Positions 52,902 to 62,307 of a DNA stretch of 64,000 bases are shown here, one piece after another (the first letter of the stretch is position 1; every line of letters begins with the position of its first letter). Source of the DNA: Enterocola sp045611845 (GTDB lineage Bacteria; Bacteroidota; Bacteroidia; Bacteroidales; Paludibacteraceae). The DNA lies in contig JAZKXZ010000018.1 of the NCBI GenBank assembly GCA_045611845.1, positions 22,804-86,803 of the forward strand, read 5' to 3'. Under the pieces are notes generated by a model. The model was not told the DNA's origin. It did no database searches and worked only from the letters and a program-made list of their open reading frames with translations. The position numbers were made by a program, and so were the translations under genes.

Positions 52902-54551
52902 ATGGAAAGAAACAGACATTTTTTAGATTACCTTCAAACTACCATCAGACGCGACTACAAAGAACCTGCAATGACAGACTACGATGATGGTGGCGAGTTT
53001 ACATACGGTGAAATGGCGGAGAGAATTGCTCGCATGCACGTTTTATTTAAAGAAATCGGACTTAAAAAAGGTGATAAAGTTGCTCTTTGTGGTAGAAATA
53101 GTAGCCACTGGGCCATTGCATTCCTTTCTACTGTAAGTTACGGTGCTGTGGCAGTGTCTATCCTAGACGCTTTCACTCCAGAAAGTATTTATGCTCTTGT
53201 GAAACACTCAGACGCTCGTATTTTTATGGTGGGCGACGTGATATGGAAAAACCTTAAAGAAGATGAACTTAAACAAGTGGATGCTATCATCTGCCAAAAC
53301 AATTTAGACCTACTATATGGTAAAAATGCAGATGTGAAAAAAGCTCACGCCTGTTGGGATAAACTCTTCAAAGCTGCATATCCTGAAGGTTTCGACCCTA
53401 CACAAACTACTTACGACCAAGACAATTGGGACGATCTTGCTGTAATAAACTACACATCTGGTAGTACAGGCGACCCTAAAGGTGTGATGCTTACACATAG
53501 AAACATTAGCTCAAATGTTACTTTTGGACAAGACTGGATTCCAAACCAAGCAGGCTGGAACGTGGTTTCTATGCTTCCTCTTGCTCACATGTTTGGTTTA
53601 ACATTTGAATTCTTATACCAATTGGCTGGAGGGTGTCATGTTTACTTCTTGAATCGTACCCCTTCACCTCAAGTGCTACTTAAGGCTTTATCAGAAGTGC
53701 ACCCTTACATGATGCTCACCGTGCCATTGGTAATTGAAAAAATCTTTAAAAAATCTATTTTCCCTGCTATCCACAAACCTGTTGTACGCGTGCTATGGCA
53801 CCTACCTGGCATCAACAAAATTATTAGAAGAAAGGTTTACGACAAACTTATGTCTGCCTTTGGTGGCAACCTAAAATATCTAATCATTGGTGGTGCTGCT
53901 CTAAACCACGAAGTGGAAAAATGCCTAAAACAAATCAAATTCCCATACTGCGTGGGTTATGGTATGACAGAATGTGCTCCTCTTATTGCATATACTCCAT
54001 GGGACGAGTTTAAAATACGTTCTTGCGGTAAAATTGTGGAAAGAATGCAAGTGAGAATCGATTCTGAAAACCCTGCAAAAGTGGTTGGTGAAATCATGGT
54101 GAAAGGTGAAAGTGTAATGCAAGGTTATTACAAAAACCCTAACGCTACCGAGGCTATCTTTACAGAAGATGGTTGGATGAAAACTGGTGACCTTGGTGTA
54201 ATTGATGCTGCTGGCAACATCTTTATCCGTGGTAGAAACAAAAACATGATTTTAAGTGGTAATGGTCAAAATATCTATCCAGAAGAACTAGAAGATAAAG
54301 TAAACAATATGCCATATGTAGTAGAGTCTGTAGTAGTGAGCAGAGGAGATAAACTAGTGGCTCTTGTATATGCTGATACTGCAGCTATCAAGAAAGAAAC
54401 AGACAAAACTCCTGAGGAAATTATGGAAATGAACTGTGCTAAAGTAAACAAACTAATCCCACGTTTCTGTAAGATTAACAACTTTGAACTTGTGGCTGAA
54501 GAGTTTGCTAAAACACCTAAGAAAAGTATTAAGAGATACTTATATAAATAA
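52902..54551 (+). CDS. AMP-forming acyl-CoA synthetase (long-chain type)
   Basis: The 549-residue ANL enzyme has the P-loop INYTSGSTGDPKGVMLTH, the A5-type GYGMTECAPLI, and DGWMKTGDLGVID with the adenylation aspartate. The C-terminal lysine is in KTPKKSIKRYLYK. It activates fatty acids to acyl-CoA (or acyl-AMP). Chain preference is not predictable. It ends 8 bp from the convergent LytTR gene. Confidence 0.9.
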   Translation: MERNRHFLDYLQTTIRRDYKEPAMTDYDDGGEFTYGEMAERIARMHVLFKEIGLKKGDKVALCGRNSSHWAIAFLSTVSYGAVAVSILDAFTPESIYALVKHSDARIFMVGDVIWKNLKEDELKQVDAIICQNNLDLLYGKNADVKKAHACWDKLFKAAYPEGFDPTQTTYDQDNWDDLAVINYTSGSTGDPKGVMLTHRNISSNVTFGQDWIPNQAGWNVVSMLPLAHMFGLTFEFLYQLAGGCHVYFLNRTPSPQVLLKALSEVHPYMMLTVPLVIEKIFKKSIFPAIHKPVVRVLWHLPGINKIIRRKVYDKLMSAFGGNLKYLIIGGAALNHEVEKCLKQIKFPYCVGYGMTECAPLIAYTPWDEFKIRSCGKIVERMQVRIDSENPAKVVGEIMVKGESVMQGYYKNPNATEAIFTEDGWMKTGDLGVIDAAGNIFIRGRNKNMILSGNGQNIYPEELEDKVNNMPYVVESVVVSRGDKLVALVYADTAAIKKETDKTPEEIMEMNCAKVNKLIPRFCKINNFELVAEEFAKTPKKSIKRYLYK

Positions 54552-54558
54552 TCTTATT

Positions 54559-55452
54559 TTAAGATTCTTCAACAAGTTTAGGAGCGAGATGCATAAACAT
54601 CTCGCTTACTTTTTTTACGTAAGTCTTAGAGATTGGAATTTTCTTTATTTCAGGAATCTTAAATTCTATTTCAAGTTCGTCTGCGTTGCGACGCATAGCA
54701 CTCACGTGCTCCATATTCACTATAAACGATCTATGACAACGACACACATTGGTGCAAGATGTAAGTATCTCTTCCATACGTTTCATAGAGTTTCTAAGAA
54801 GGAACTTATTTAGTTTGTTTTGACTAATATAATTTATCTCCACATAGTTGTCGGCCGACTCAATAAATATTAAACTATTTGAAGATAGCGAAAGCTTATT
54901 TTCGCCCTTTTCATCGGTAAAATTTATCACTCCCACTTGTGAAAGACCTTTACTTTCAAGCTCTAAAACTCGTTGCCTTAGGCTAATGTTGTTGATGTAT
55001 AACCAAGACACCAAGTAGGGAATAAAGACCACAAGGAAAGTATTGATATTTACTTCTTTAAACACCGTGATAATGTCGTCGTATTTAAAGAATTCTAATG
55101 TTGGATTTATCCAAATTACATACAGAGTGTAGAAACCAGACAAGATAATCACCTCCATCACTAGCCATATCATATATTCAAGATAGCTCATTGACACTCT
55201 CTTCACAAAAATATACATAAGTATACGGCTAATAGCTATCACGCAGATGCCTACGAATACAAAAAGGCAAGAATATAGAAAATAACCCACCTCGGTAACG
55301 TCTACCCAACGTGCAGACTCAAATGGTTTGTAAAGATTTACGAATGCAAGAGAGAATATAGCGGTGAACAGAACAGACTTTATCATGTTCCATTTGTCGG
55401 TATAATAATCCTTGATTCTTGTGCTTTTTATATGTGATTCGTCCTTTTTCAT
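54559..55452 (-). CDS. Membrane-bound LytTR transcriptional regulator
   Basis: The 297-residue protein has four predicted transmembrane helices (residues about 20-150) and no receiver domain. A short linker leads to a C-terminal LytTR DNA-binding domain (IFIESADNYVEINYI, CRCHRSFIVNM, IPISKTYVKKV). Such proteins are thought to sense a membrane signal directly. Targets and signal are unknown. It is divergent from polA. Confidence 0.88.
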   Translation of the reverse strand: MKKDESHIKSTRIKDYYTDKWNMIKSVLFTAIFSLAFVNLYKPFESARWVDVTEVGYFLYSCLFVFVGICVIAISRILMYIFVKRVSMSYLEYMIWLVMEVIILSGFYTLYVIWINPTLEFFKYDDIITVFKEVNINTFLVVFIPYLVSWLYINNISLRQRVLELESKGLSQVGVINFTDEKGENKLSLSSNSLIFIESADNYVEINYISQNKLNKFLLRNSMKRMEEILTSCTNVCRCHRSFIVNMEHVSAMRRNADELEIEFKIPEIKKIPISKTYVKKVSEMFMHLAPKLVEES

Positions 55453-55539
55453 TGTCTAATTTTGGATTAATTAGGTGACAAATATAATAAAATTATGAAT
55501 AAATTCATTAATTTTGCCTATGATTGTAAAAAGAAACAC

Positions 55540-58350
55540 ATGAAAAGACTCTTCTTTATCGACGCTTACGCACTAATATATAGAGCATATTTTGCCTTTA
55601 TTAAAAACCCTAGAATTAACTCTCAAGGGCTAAATACTTCTGCCATTTTGGGCTTTGCAAACACCCTTGAAGATATTCTTAAAAGGGAAAAACCTACTCA
55701 CCTAGGGGTGGCTTTCGACCCTTCTGGACCTACTTTTCGCCACGAGGCTTTTGAGGCATACAAGGCTCAAAGAGAATCTACTCCAGAGGACATAAAAAAG
55801 GCCGTGCCTTATATCAAACAAATGCTTAAGGCATATAATATTCCTATCTACGAGGTGAGTGGCTATGAGGCTGACGACGTAATAGGTACTCTTGCAAAAC
55901 AAGCTGCTAAAGAAGGGTTTACAGTGTATATGCTCACCCCAGACAAGGACTACGGACAGCTTGTGGAGGAGAATATTTTTATGTATCGTCCAAAACACTC
56001 TGGTGGCTACGAGGTGCTTGGCGTGGAAGAGGTGAAAGCAAAATATGGTCTTGAAAATCAAAGCCAAGTAATAGACTTGCTTGGTCTGATGGGCGATAGC
56101 AGTGATAATATTCCAGGTTGCCCTGGCGTGGGAGAAAAAACTGCGGTGAAACTCCTACAAGAATTTGGCAGCATTGAAAACTTGCTTGCAAACACAGAGT
56201 CTCTTAAGGGTGCGCTTAAAACCAAGGTGGAAAGCAATGTGGAGCAAATTAAGTTTTCTCGCTTTTTGGCTACCATCAAAACCGACACTCCTATTTCGCT
56301 TAACGAAGAAGAATTGGTGGTAAAGAAACCAAATACTGCAGAACTTTTAAATCTTTTCCAAGAACTTGAGTTTAAGTCACTTATCACTAAATATTCTGAA
56401 GGCGCCACAGCTAGCGTTTCTGCAGGCGTGGGTGCAGCAAGCGTGGCTAGTAAAAAACCAACTAGTCCTGTGCAACTATCACTATTTGATATGTTTGACG
56501 AGGCAGAAAACATGGCAGTTTCTGCCGATGAAACTGCCGTTTTTGAAGGAAAATCAATTCAAAACACTCCTCATAAATATACACTAGTAGAAAACGCGAA
56601 TTTCGCCGATTTCATCGGTAATTTGAGCTCACAAACTATATTCTGTTTCGATACCGAAACTACTGGTTTAGACATATACAATGATAAGCTTTTAGGACTT
56701 TCTTTCTCTTGGAAAGAGTCTGAGGCTTATTACTTGCCTGTAAGCGAAGCAAATAAAGAAGAAGTTCTAAATTCATTAAAACCTATTTTTGAGAACCCAA
56801 ACACAAAGAAAATTGGTCAAAATATGAAGTTTGACTTGATGGTGCTTGCAGTGAACGGCATTGCCCTTAAAGGTGAGTTATGTGACTGTATGATAGCACA
56901 TTACCTGCTTCAACCAGAGCTAAAACACGGCATGGATTACCTAGCAGAAGTGTATTTGGGCTACCAAACTATTCACTACGAAGACTTAGTGGGTGGCAAG
57001 GGTAAAAAGCAACTTACCCTACAAGAAGTACCACTAGAAAAGGTGTGTGATTATGCTGCAGAAGATGCAGATATCACCCTTCAACTATGGAATATTCTTT
57101 CTGAAAAGGTAAAACAAGAAAATCTAGAACACCTATTTTACGATATTGAAATGCCTCTAATGCAGTGCCTTGCAAAAATGGAGCTAAACGGTGTGAGAAT
57201 AGACTCTGACGCACTTAATGCTTCTGCAGAAAAGCTCAGAGAGGAGATTTTGAGCATACAAAATGAGGCTATTGAAATGGCAGGTGAGGAGTTTAACTTA
57301 AGCTCTGCCAAACAAGTGGGTGAAATACTTTTTGATAAACTCAAAATTGTAGAAAAGGCTAAAAAAACCAAAACTGGTCAGTATGTAACTTCGGAAGAGG
57401 TGCTTGAAAGCCTATCTAGCAAGCACCCTATTGTGAAGAAAATACTTGAATATCGTGGCATTAAAAAACTACTTAGCACATACGTAGAGGCTCTGCCAGA
57501 AATGATAAATCCTAAAACTGGCAAGATACATACTTCTTATAACCAGACAGTTACAGCCACAGGTAGGTTAAGTTCAAGTAATCCAAACCTACAAAACATA
57601 CCTATCCGCGACGAAATGGGCAAGGAAATAAGACGTGCATTCATTCCAGACGAAGGTCACGTATTCTTCTCTGCCGACTACTCACAAATTGAGCTTCGCA
57701 TTATGGCTCACCTGAGCGAAGATGAAAATATGGTGAACGCATTTAATGCTGGCGAGGACATTCACACTGCTACCTCAGCAAAAATCTACGGAGTGGAAAT
57801 ATCTGAGGTAACAAAAGATATGCGTCGCAACGCCAAAACTGCAAACTTTGGTATCATTTATGGCATTTCTGCCTTTGGCCTGAGTGAAAGACTTGGCATT
57901 TCTCGTACAGAGGCTAAAACCTTGATAGAAGGCTACTTCAAGACATATCCTCAGGTGCAAGAATACATTTCAAATAGCATAAACAAAGCCAAAGACAACG
58001 GCTATGTGGAAACTATTTTTGGCAGAAAAAGATACCTTTCAGATATAAACTCTGCAAACAGCGTGGTGAGAGCATTTGCCGAACGAAATGCAGTGAATGC
58101 CCCTATTCAAGGTAGTGCAGCCGACATTATCAAGATAGCCATGGTAAATATCGACAGCAGATTTACACAAGAAAATATCCAGTCGCAAATGATACTTCAA
58201 GTGCACGACGAACTAAACTTCAATGTACTAGAAAGCGAACTAGAAAAGGTTAAAGAAATAGTAATTGAGGAGATGCAAAACGCTTATAAACTGCGAGTTC
58301 CACTAATCGCAGACTACGGCGTAGGCAAAAATTGGCTTGAAGCGCATTAA
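55540..58350 (+). CDS. polA: DNA polymerase I
   Basis: The start at 55540 (MKRLFFIDAYALIYRAYF, 936 residues) is preferred. An earlier in-frame ATG at 55495 lies upstream of a TAATTTTG -7 box (55509-55516), so it would not be in the mRNA. The domains are 5'-exonuclease (about 1-290; GYEADDVIGTLA, GLMGDSSDNIPG), 3'-exonuclease (CFDTETTGLD near 370) and polymerase (SADYSQIELRIMAHL, RRNAKTANFGIIYGIS, QVHDEL). The proofreading acidic residues are present. It functions in DNA repair and Okazaki fragment maturation. Confidence 0.96.
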   Translation: MKRLFFIDAYALIYRAYFAFIKNPRINSQGLNTSAILGFANTLEDILKREKPTHLGVAFDPSGPTFRHEAFEAYKAQRESTPEDIKKAVPYIKQMLKAYNIPIYEVSGYEADDVIGTLAKQAAKEGFTVYMLTPDKDYGQLVEENIFMYRPKHSGGYEVLGVEEVKAKYGLENQSQVIDLLGLMGDSSDNIPGCPGVGEKTAVKLLQEFGSIENLLANTESLKGALKTKVESNVEQIKFSRFLATIKTDTPISLNEEELVVKKPNTAELLNLFQELEFKSLITKYSEGATASVSAGVGAASVASKKPTSPVQLSLFDMFDEAENMAVSADETAVFEGKSIQNTPHKYTLVENANFADFIGNLSSQTIFCFDTETTGLDIYNDKLLGLSFSWKESEAYYLPVSEANKEEVLNSLKPIFENPNTKKIGQNMKFDLMVLAVNGIALKGELCDCMIAHYLLQPELKHGMDYLAEVYLGYQTIHYEDLVGGKGKKQLTLQEVPLEKVCDYAAEDADITLQLWNILSEKVKQENLEHLFYDIEMPLMQCLAKMELNGVRIDSDALNASAEKLREEILSIQNEAIEMAGEEFNLSSAKQVGEILFDKLKIVEKAKKTKTGQYVTSEEVLESLSSKHPIVKKILEYRGIKKLLSTYVEALPEMINPKTGKIHTSYNQTVTATGRLSSSNPNLQNIPIRDEMGKEIRRAFIPDEGHVFFSADYSQIELRIMAHLSEDENMVNAFNAGEDIHTATSAKIYGVEISEVTKDMRRNAKTANFGIIYGISAFGLSERLGISRTEAKTLIEGYFKTYPQVQEYISNSINKAKDNGYVETIFGRKRYLSDINSANSVVRAFAERNAVNAPIQGSAADIIKIAMVNIDSRFTQENIQSQMILQVHDELNFNVLESELEKVKEIVIEEMQNAYKLRVPLIADYGVGKNWLEAH

Positions 58351-58400
58351 TTATGTAAAAATTTGTGTATCTTTGCACCTTATTATATAAGAAAAAGATC

Positions 58401-59360
58401 ATGAAGAAATTTTTACTCATTGCTCTTACTTTTATAGCATTATCAAGCACTGCGGTTGCACAAGTGGTGGAACCTATTAAATTTGGCGATTTTGAAACTT
58501 GGACCTCAAGAAAGATTTACGAATCTGGCATTATTGGTGGTCAAGAAAGAATGGTGTATGTAATTGGGCCAGAGAACTTTATCGATGGCAACATTCCATA
58601 CATTTACGGACCAGAAACAGACTGGAGTTCTTCAAACGTGTATGCTAAAGTGGCTGGCATTAGCAAAGGCAGCTGCACTGTGGTGCCAGAAGAGCGCACA
58701 GGTGGCAAATGTGCTCGCTTAGACACTAAAATGGAAAGCGTGAAGGTGCTAGGCATTATCAACGTGGAAGTGCTAGTTTCTGGTAGTTTCTTCTTAGGCA
58801 AAACCTACGAGCCTATTACAAACACAAACGACCCATACGCAAAAATCGAAATGGGTATTCCTTTCACAAAGAAACCAAAAGCATTAGTTCTAGACTATAA
58901 ATGCTTAATTTCTTCTAACAACTACGTTATGAAACACCCTGGTGTAGGTTCTTACCGCCTAAAAGACCGTCAAGACAAGGGTGAATTTATCGTTTATTTA
59001 CAAAAACGTTGGGAAGACGAAAAAGGTCGTATCTATGCTAAACGCGTGGGTACTATGCGTTATCAATTAGACCACAACGTACCAGAATGGCAAAACGCTA
59101 CAACCTTCCCTATTCATTATGGCGACATTAGTGGCACAGAATATTACAAAGATTTCATGGCACTTTCTGGCGAAGATGGCCTTCAATACAAGGCTATGAA
59201 CAGCAAAGGCCACATGGAACTTATTAGAGAGATTGGTTGGGCTGACGAGAATGAAGAGCCTACCCACATTATACTTATGATTACAAGTGGCAACCAAGGC
59301 GCATTTATTGGCACCGTTGGCAACACCGTGTGGGTGGACAATATTTCTTTCGCGTATTAA
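58401..59360 (+). CDS. Secreted PCMD-domain protein
   Basis: The start at 58401 gives 319 residues with signal peptide MKKFLLIALTFIALSSTAVA. An ATG at 58365 is rejected because it overlaps the -7 box TATCTTTG (58368-58375). The C-terminal half matches the PCMD domain (putative carbohydrate metabolism; PF13201): PKALVLDYKC, the long GEFIVYLQKRWED strand and the closing NTVWVDNISFAY. Function is not established. It is 57 bp upstream of the steroid-reductase-like gene and may be co-transcribed with it. Confidence 0.8.
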   Translation: MKKFLLIALTFIALSSTAVAQVVEPIKFGDFETWTSRKIYESGIIGGQERMVYVIGPENFIDGNIPYIYGPETDWSSSNVYAKVAGISKGSCTVVPEERTGGKCARLDTKMESVKVLGIINVEVLVSGSFFLGKTYEPITNTNDPYAKIEMGIPFTKKPKALVLDYKCLISSNNYVMKHPGVGSYRLKDRQDKGEFIVYLQKRWEDEKGRIYAKRVGTMRYQLDHNVPEWQNATTFPIHYGDISGTEYYKDFMALSGEDGLQYKAMNSKGHMELIREIGWADENEEPTHIILMITSGNQGAFIGTVGNTVWVDNISFAY

Positions 59361-59417
59361 ATAACCACTAAAGGTTATTTTTAAGATTTTGAATAAATTT
59401 TAAAAACATAATATATT

Positions 59418-60185
59418 ATGTCATTAGATCAATTTAATTTTTTACTACTTATTATGGCTATCACTGGCCTAGTAGTTTTTGTCAGCTTATACTTCGTGGA
59501 AGCTGGTTACGGAAAAATGATTAGCGACAAATGGGGTCCTGCCATCAACAACAAAGTGGCGTGGGTTATTATGGAATGTCCAGTGTTCTTTGTGATGCTT
59601 TATTTGTGGGCAATGAGTGAAAGAACATTTGAAGTGGCACCTCTAGCAATGTTCCTAATTTTCCAAACACACTACTTCCAACGCTCATTTATTTTCCCAT
59701 GTATTCTGAAAGGTAAAAGTAAAATGCCTATCGCAATCATGATGATGGGTTTCATTTTCAACATGGTAAACGGTGCTATCCAAGGTTATTGGATTTTCTA
59801 CCTTTCTCCTGCTGAAATGTACACCCCAGATTGGCTAACAACTCCTCAATTCATCATTGGTACATGCATTTTCTTTATTGGTTTCATTATCAACCTACAT
59901 TCAGACCACGTAATTCGTCACCTACGTAAACCTGGCGATACAAAACACTACCTTCCTAAAAAAGGTGTGTACAAACTTGTAACCTCAGCAAACTACTTTG
60001 GTGAAATTCTAGAATGGGCAGGTTTTGCTATTCTTACTTGGTCTTACGCTGGTGCTATCTTCCTATGGTGGACATGCGCAAACCTAGTGCCTCGTGCAAA
60101 CGCTATTTACAAACGCTATAGCGTGGAATTTGCCGATGAATTCGATAAAAAGAAACTAAAAAGGGTGATACCTTTTATTTACTAG
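59418..60185 (+). CDS. 3-oxo-5-alpha-steroid 4-dehydrogenase (5-alpha-reductase) family membrane protein
   Basis: The 255-residue protein has about six transmembrane helices and the family's C-terminal block: HVIRHLRKPGDTKHYLPKKG, YKLVTSANYFGEILEWAGFA and NLVPRANAIYKRY. These hold the NADPH-binding residues conserved from human SRD5A1 to bacterial homologues. In gut Bacteroidales such proteins reduce the delta-4 bond of 3-oxo bile acids and steroid hormones to the 5-alpha form. Followed by an OYE-type reductase and an SDR, it fits a steroid-reducing cluster; the substrate is inferred. Confidence 0.88.
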   Translation: MSLDQFNFLLLIMAITGLVVFVSLYFVEAGYGKMISDKWGPAINNKVAWVIMECPVFFVMLYLWAMSERTFEVAPLAMFLIFQTHYFQRSFIFPCILKGKSKMPIAIMMMGFIFNMVNGAIQGYWIFYLSPAEMYTPDWLTTPQFIIGTCIFFIGFIINLHSDHVIRHLRKPGDTKHYLPKKGVYKLVTSANYFGEILEWAGFAILTWSYAGAIFLWWTCANLVPRANAIYKRYSVEFADEFDKKKLKRVIPFIY

Positions 60186-60213
60186 TTAGGAGTTAGGAAT
60201 TAGGAGTTAGGAG
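60186..60213. repeat. Heptamer array between 5AR and OYE genes
   Basis: Four direct 7-bp units (TTAGGAG, TTAGGAA, TTAGGAG, TTAGGAG) sit immediately after the 5AR stop. Confidence 0.85.
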
Positions 60214-60270
60214 TTAAATCCTTCTTCTATAAATAATCTCATCATAAAATTTGAATAAATATTAAAATAT

Positions 60271-61518
60271 ATGAGTAAGTTATTTACAGAATATAAATTA
60301 GGTCCTATTACACTTAAAAACCGTACTATAAGAAGTGCGGCGTTTGAAAATATGTGTTATGGCAACAAGCCTTCACAAGACCTATTCGACTATCACACAT
60401 CAGTGGCAAAAGGTGGCGTGGCAATGACTACTATTGCATACTGCGCTGTAGACCGTTCTGGTGTATCTTTTGATGGTCAACTTTATATCTACGACGAAAT
60501 TAAAGAAGACCTTAAAAAACTTACAGACGCTCTTCATAAAGAAGGTTGTAAAGCAAGCATCCAACTTGGTCACTGTGGCAACATGACTCACCGTGCCACA
60601 TGTAAATGTATGCCTGTGGGTCCTACATTTGGTTTCAACCTATATTCTCCTACTTTTTATCGTAAACTAAAAAAAGAAGAAATCCAAAATATTGTACGCA
60701 AATTTGGCGAAGCAGTAGATTTCTGTAGAGAATGTGGTTTTGACTGCGTAGAAATTCATGCTGGTCACGCATATCTTATTTCTCAATTCTTAAACCCAAG
60801 CCTAAATCGCCGTAAAGACGAATATGGTGGTAGCCTTGAAAACAGAATGAGATTTATGAACGAGGTGCTTGCAGAAGTAATGAAACACGCAAAAGACGAT
60901 ATGGCTGTGGTGGTGAAAACCAATATGACCGACGGCTACAAAGGTGGTGTTTCTCTTGAAGAAGGCATCGAGATAGCAAGAAATATTTGGAGCCACGGTG
61001 TACACGGCATCATCCTTTCTGCTGGTACAGTGAGCCGCACTCCAATGCTTATTTTAGGTGGTGCTATGCCACATAAGACACTTGCTCACTATATGGATAC
61101 TCGCAAATTCTGGTGGTTGAAAATGGGTCTTGCCATTGCTGGTAAGATTGTAATCCCTCCAACAGATTATCGTAAACTTTACTTCCTAGACTGGGCTAAA
61201 CAATTTAAACAAGCTATTCCTGAAGCAAACTTTATATATGTAGGTGGTGTAGAATCTCGCGCAACTGCAGAAACAGTGCTAAACGAAGGTTTCGACCTAT
61301 TCCAAATTGGCCACGTGCTTATTGAAGACCCTGCCTTCGTAAATCACATGAAAGAAGGTGGCGCAGATTACTGTTCACAATGTAAACGTAGCAACTACTG
61401 TGTGGGTCGTATGTACACACTTGAAATGAAATGTCACAAATGTGTGGAAAACCTACCTAAAAAATTACAAAAAGAAATAGCGAAGGCTGAAGCAAAAAAC
61501 CTAAAAACTAATATATAA
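60271..61518 (+). CDS. NADH:flavin oxidoreductase (Old Yellow Enzyme family), candidate 5-beta-reductase
   Basis: The 415-residue protein is an FMN TIM barrel: LGPITLKNRTIRSAAFENM at the start, QLGHCGNMTHRA, the active-site block EIHAGHAYLISQFLNPSLNR and the phosphate-binding VGGVESRATAE. It ends with a cysteine cluster, CSQCKRSNYC followed by CHKC, suggesting a 4Fe-4S site. The C-terminal FAD/NAD domain of larger BaiCD/BaiH-type relatives is absent, so electrons must come from a partner or directly from NAD(P)H. OYE enzymes of this class act as delta-4-3-ketosteroid 5-beta-reductases in gut bacteria. Substrate assignment rests on the neighbours. Confidence 0.85.
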   Translation: MSKLFTEYKLGPITLKNRTIRSAAFENMCYGNKPSQDLFDYHTSVAKGGVAMTTIAYCAVDRSGVSFDGQLYIYDEIKEDLKKLTDALHKEGCKASIQLGHCGNMTHRATCKCMPVGPTFGFNLYSPTFYRKLKKEEIQNIVRKFGEAVDFCRECGFDCVEIHAGHAYLISQFLNPSLNRRKDEYGGSLENRMRFMNEVLAEVMKHAKDDMAVVVKTNMTDGYKGGVSLEEGIEIARNIWSHGVHGIILSAGTVSRTPMLILGGAMPHKTLAHYMDTRKFWWLKMGLAIAGKIVIPPTDYRKLYFLDWAKQFKQAIPEANFIYVGGVESRATAETVLNEGFDLFQIGHVLIEDPAFVNHMKEGGADYCSQCKRSNYCVGRMYTLEMKCHKCVENLPKKLQKEIAKAEAKNLKTNI

Positions 61519-61523
61519 TTTTT

Positions 61524-62303
61524 ATGTACGCATTAGTAACTGGTGCAAGCTCTGGTATTGGTTTGCAATATGCAACCGTGCTTGCAGAAAAATATAAAAA
61601 AGACTTAGTACTAGTAAGTAACCAAGAAAAAGAACTTCAAGAAGTAGCAAAAGACATTGAGGCGAAATATGGTGTAAAAGTGGTAACTCTTTACAAAGAC
61701 CTTTCTACAGAAACTGCACCACAAGAAGTTTATGATTTCTGCAAAGAAAACAATCTAGAGGTAGAAATCCTTATCAACAATGCTGGTGTGTTCTACTTCA
61801 ACGACCTTACCCTTACATCTGAAGCACGCATCAACTTAATGCTTCACCTACACATACGCACAGTAACTCAAATGTGCCGTCTTTTCGGTATGGATATGCG
61901 CGCACGTGGCAAAGGTTATATCCTAAATATGAGTTCTATGAGTGCTTGGATGACAATGCCAGGTATCCAATGCTACAACGCTTCTAAGTCTTATATCCTA
62001 AACTTCAGCCGCTCTATGTGGTATGAAATGAAACCTCACGGTGTGGTAGTAAGCGCTATCTGCCCAGGTGCTGTAGACACTGGTCTTTATGGTCTTGCAG
62101 ACAACCTTCGTAAACTTGCTGTGGCACTTCACGTGAGCATTCCTCCTAAAAAACTTGCTCAAAAAGCACTTAAGAAGATGTTTAAAGGCAAAAAACAATA
62201 TATGCCAGGAACTATAAATCATTTCTTCGTTCCTCTTATGAAACACCTTCCAGACTGGTTTGTTTTCTTTGCAATGAAAAAAATTAGCTGTTTCCAAAAA
62301 TAA
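61524..62303 (+). CDS. Short-chain dehydrogenase/reductase, candidate hydroxysteroid dehydrogenase
   Basis: The 259-residue classical SDR has TGASSGIGLQYA, NNAGV, and the catalytic set in NMSSMSAW...YNASK (Ser, Tyr-x3-Lys), followed by CPGAVDTG. It starts 5 bp after the OYE gene, so the two are co-translated or tightly coupled. In known clusters an SDR next to 5AR and 5BR is a 3-beta-hydroxysteroid dehydrogenase. Here that is inference: the family also contains fatty-acyl and sugar reductases, and the C-terminal membrane-like helix (LPDWFVFFAMKK) resembles very-long-chain 3-oxoacyl reductases. Confidence 0.85.
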   Translation: MYALVTGASSGIGLQYATVLAEKYKKDLVLVSNQEKELQEVAKDIEAKYGVKVVTLYKDLSTETAPQEVYDFCKENNLEVEILINNAGVFYFNDLTLTSEARINLMLHLHIRTVTQMCRLFGMDMRARGKGYILNMSSMSAWMTMPGIQCYNASKSYILNFSRSMWYEMKPHGVVVSAICPGAVDTGLYGLADNLRKLAVALHVSIPPKKLAQKALKKMFKGKKQYMPGTINHFFVPLMKHLPDWFVFFAMKKISCFQK

Positions 62304-62307
62304 AACA

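Noticed and set aside
55495..55539. Upstream ATG of polA
   Set aside because: A TAATTTTG -7 box lies downstream of it, and the family starts at MKRLFFIDAYALIYR.
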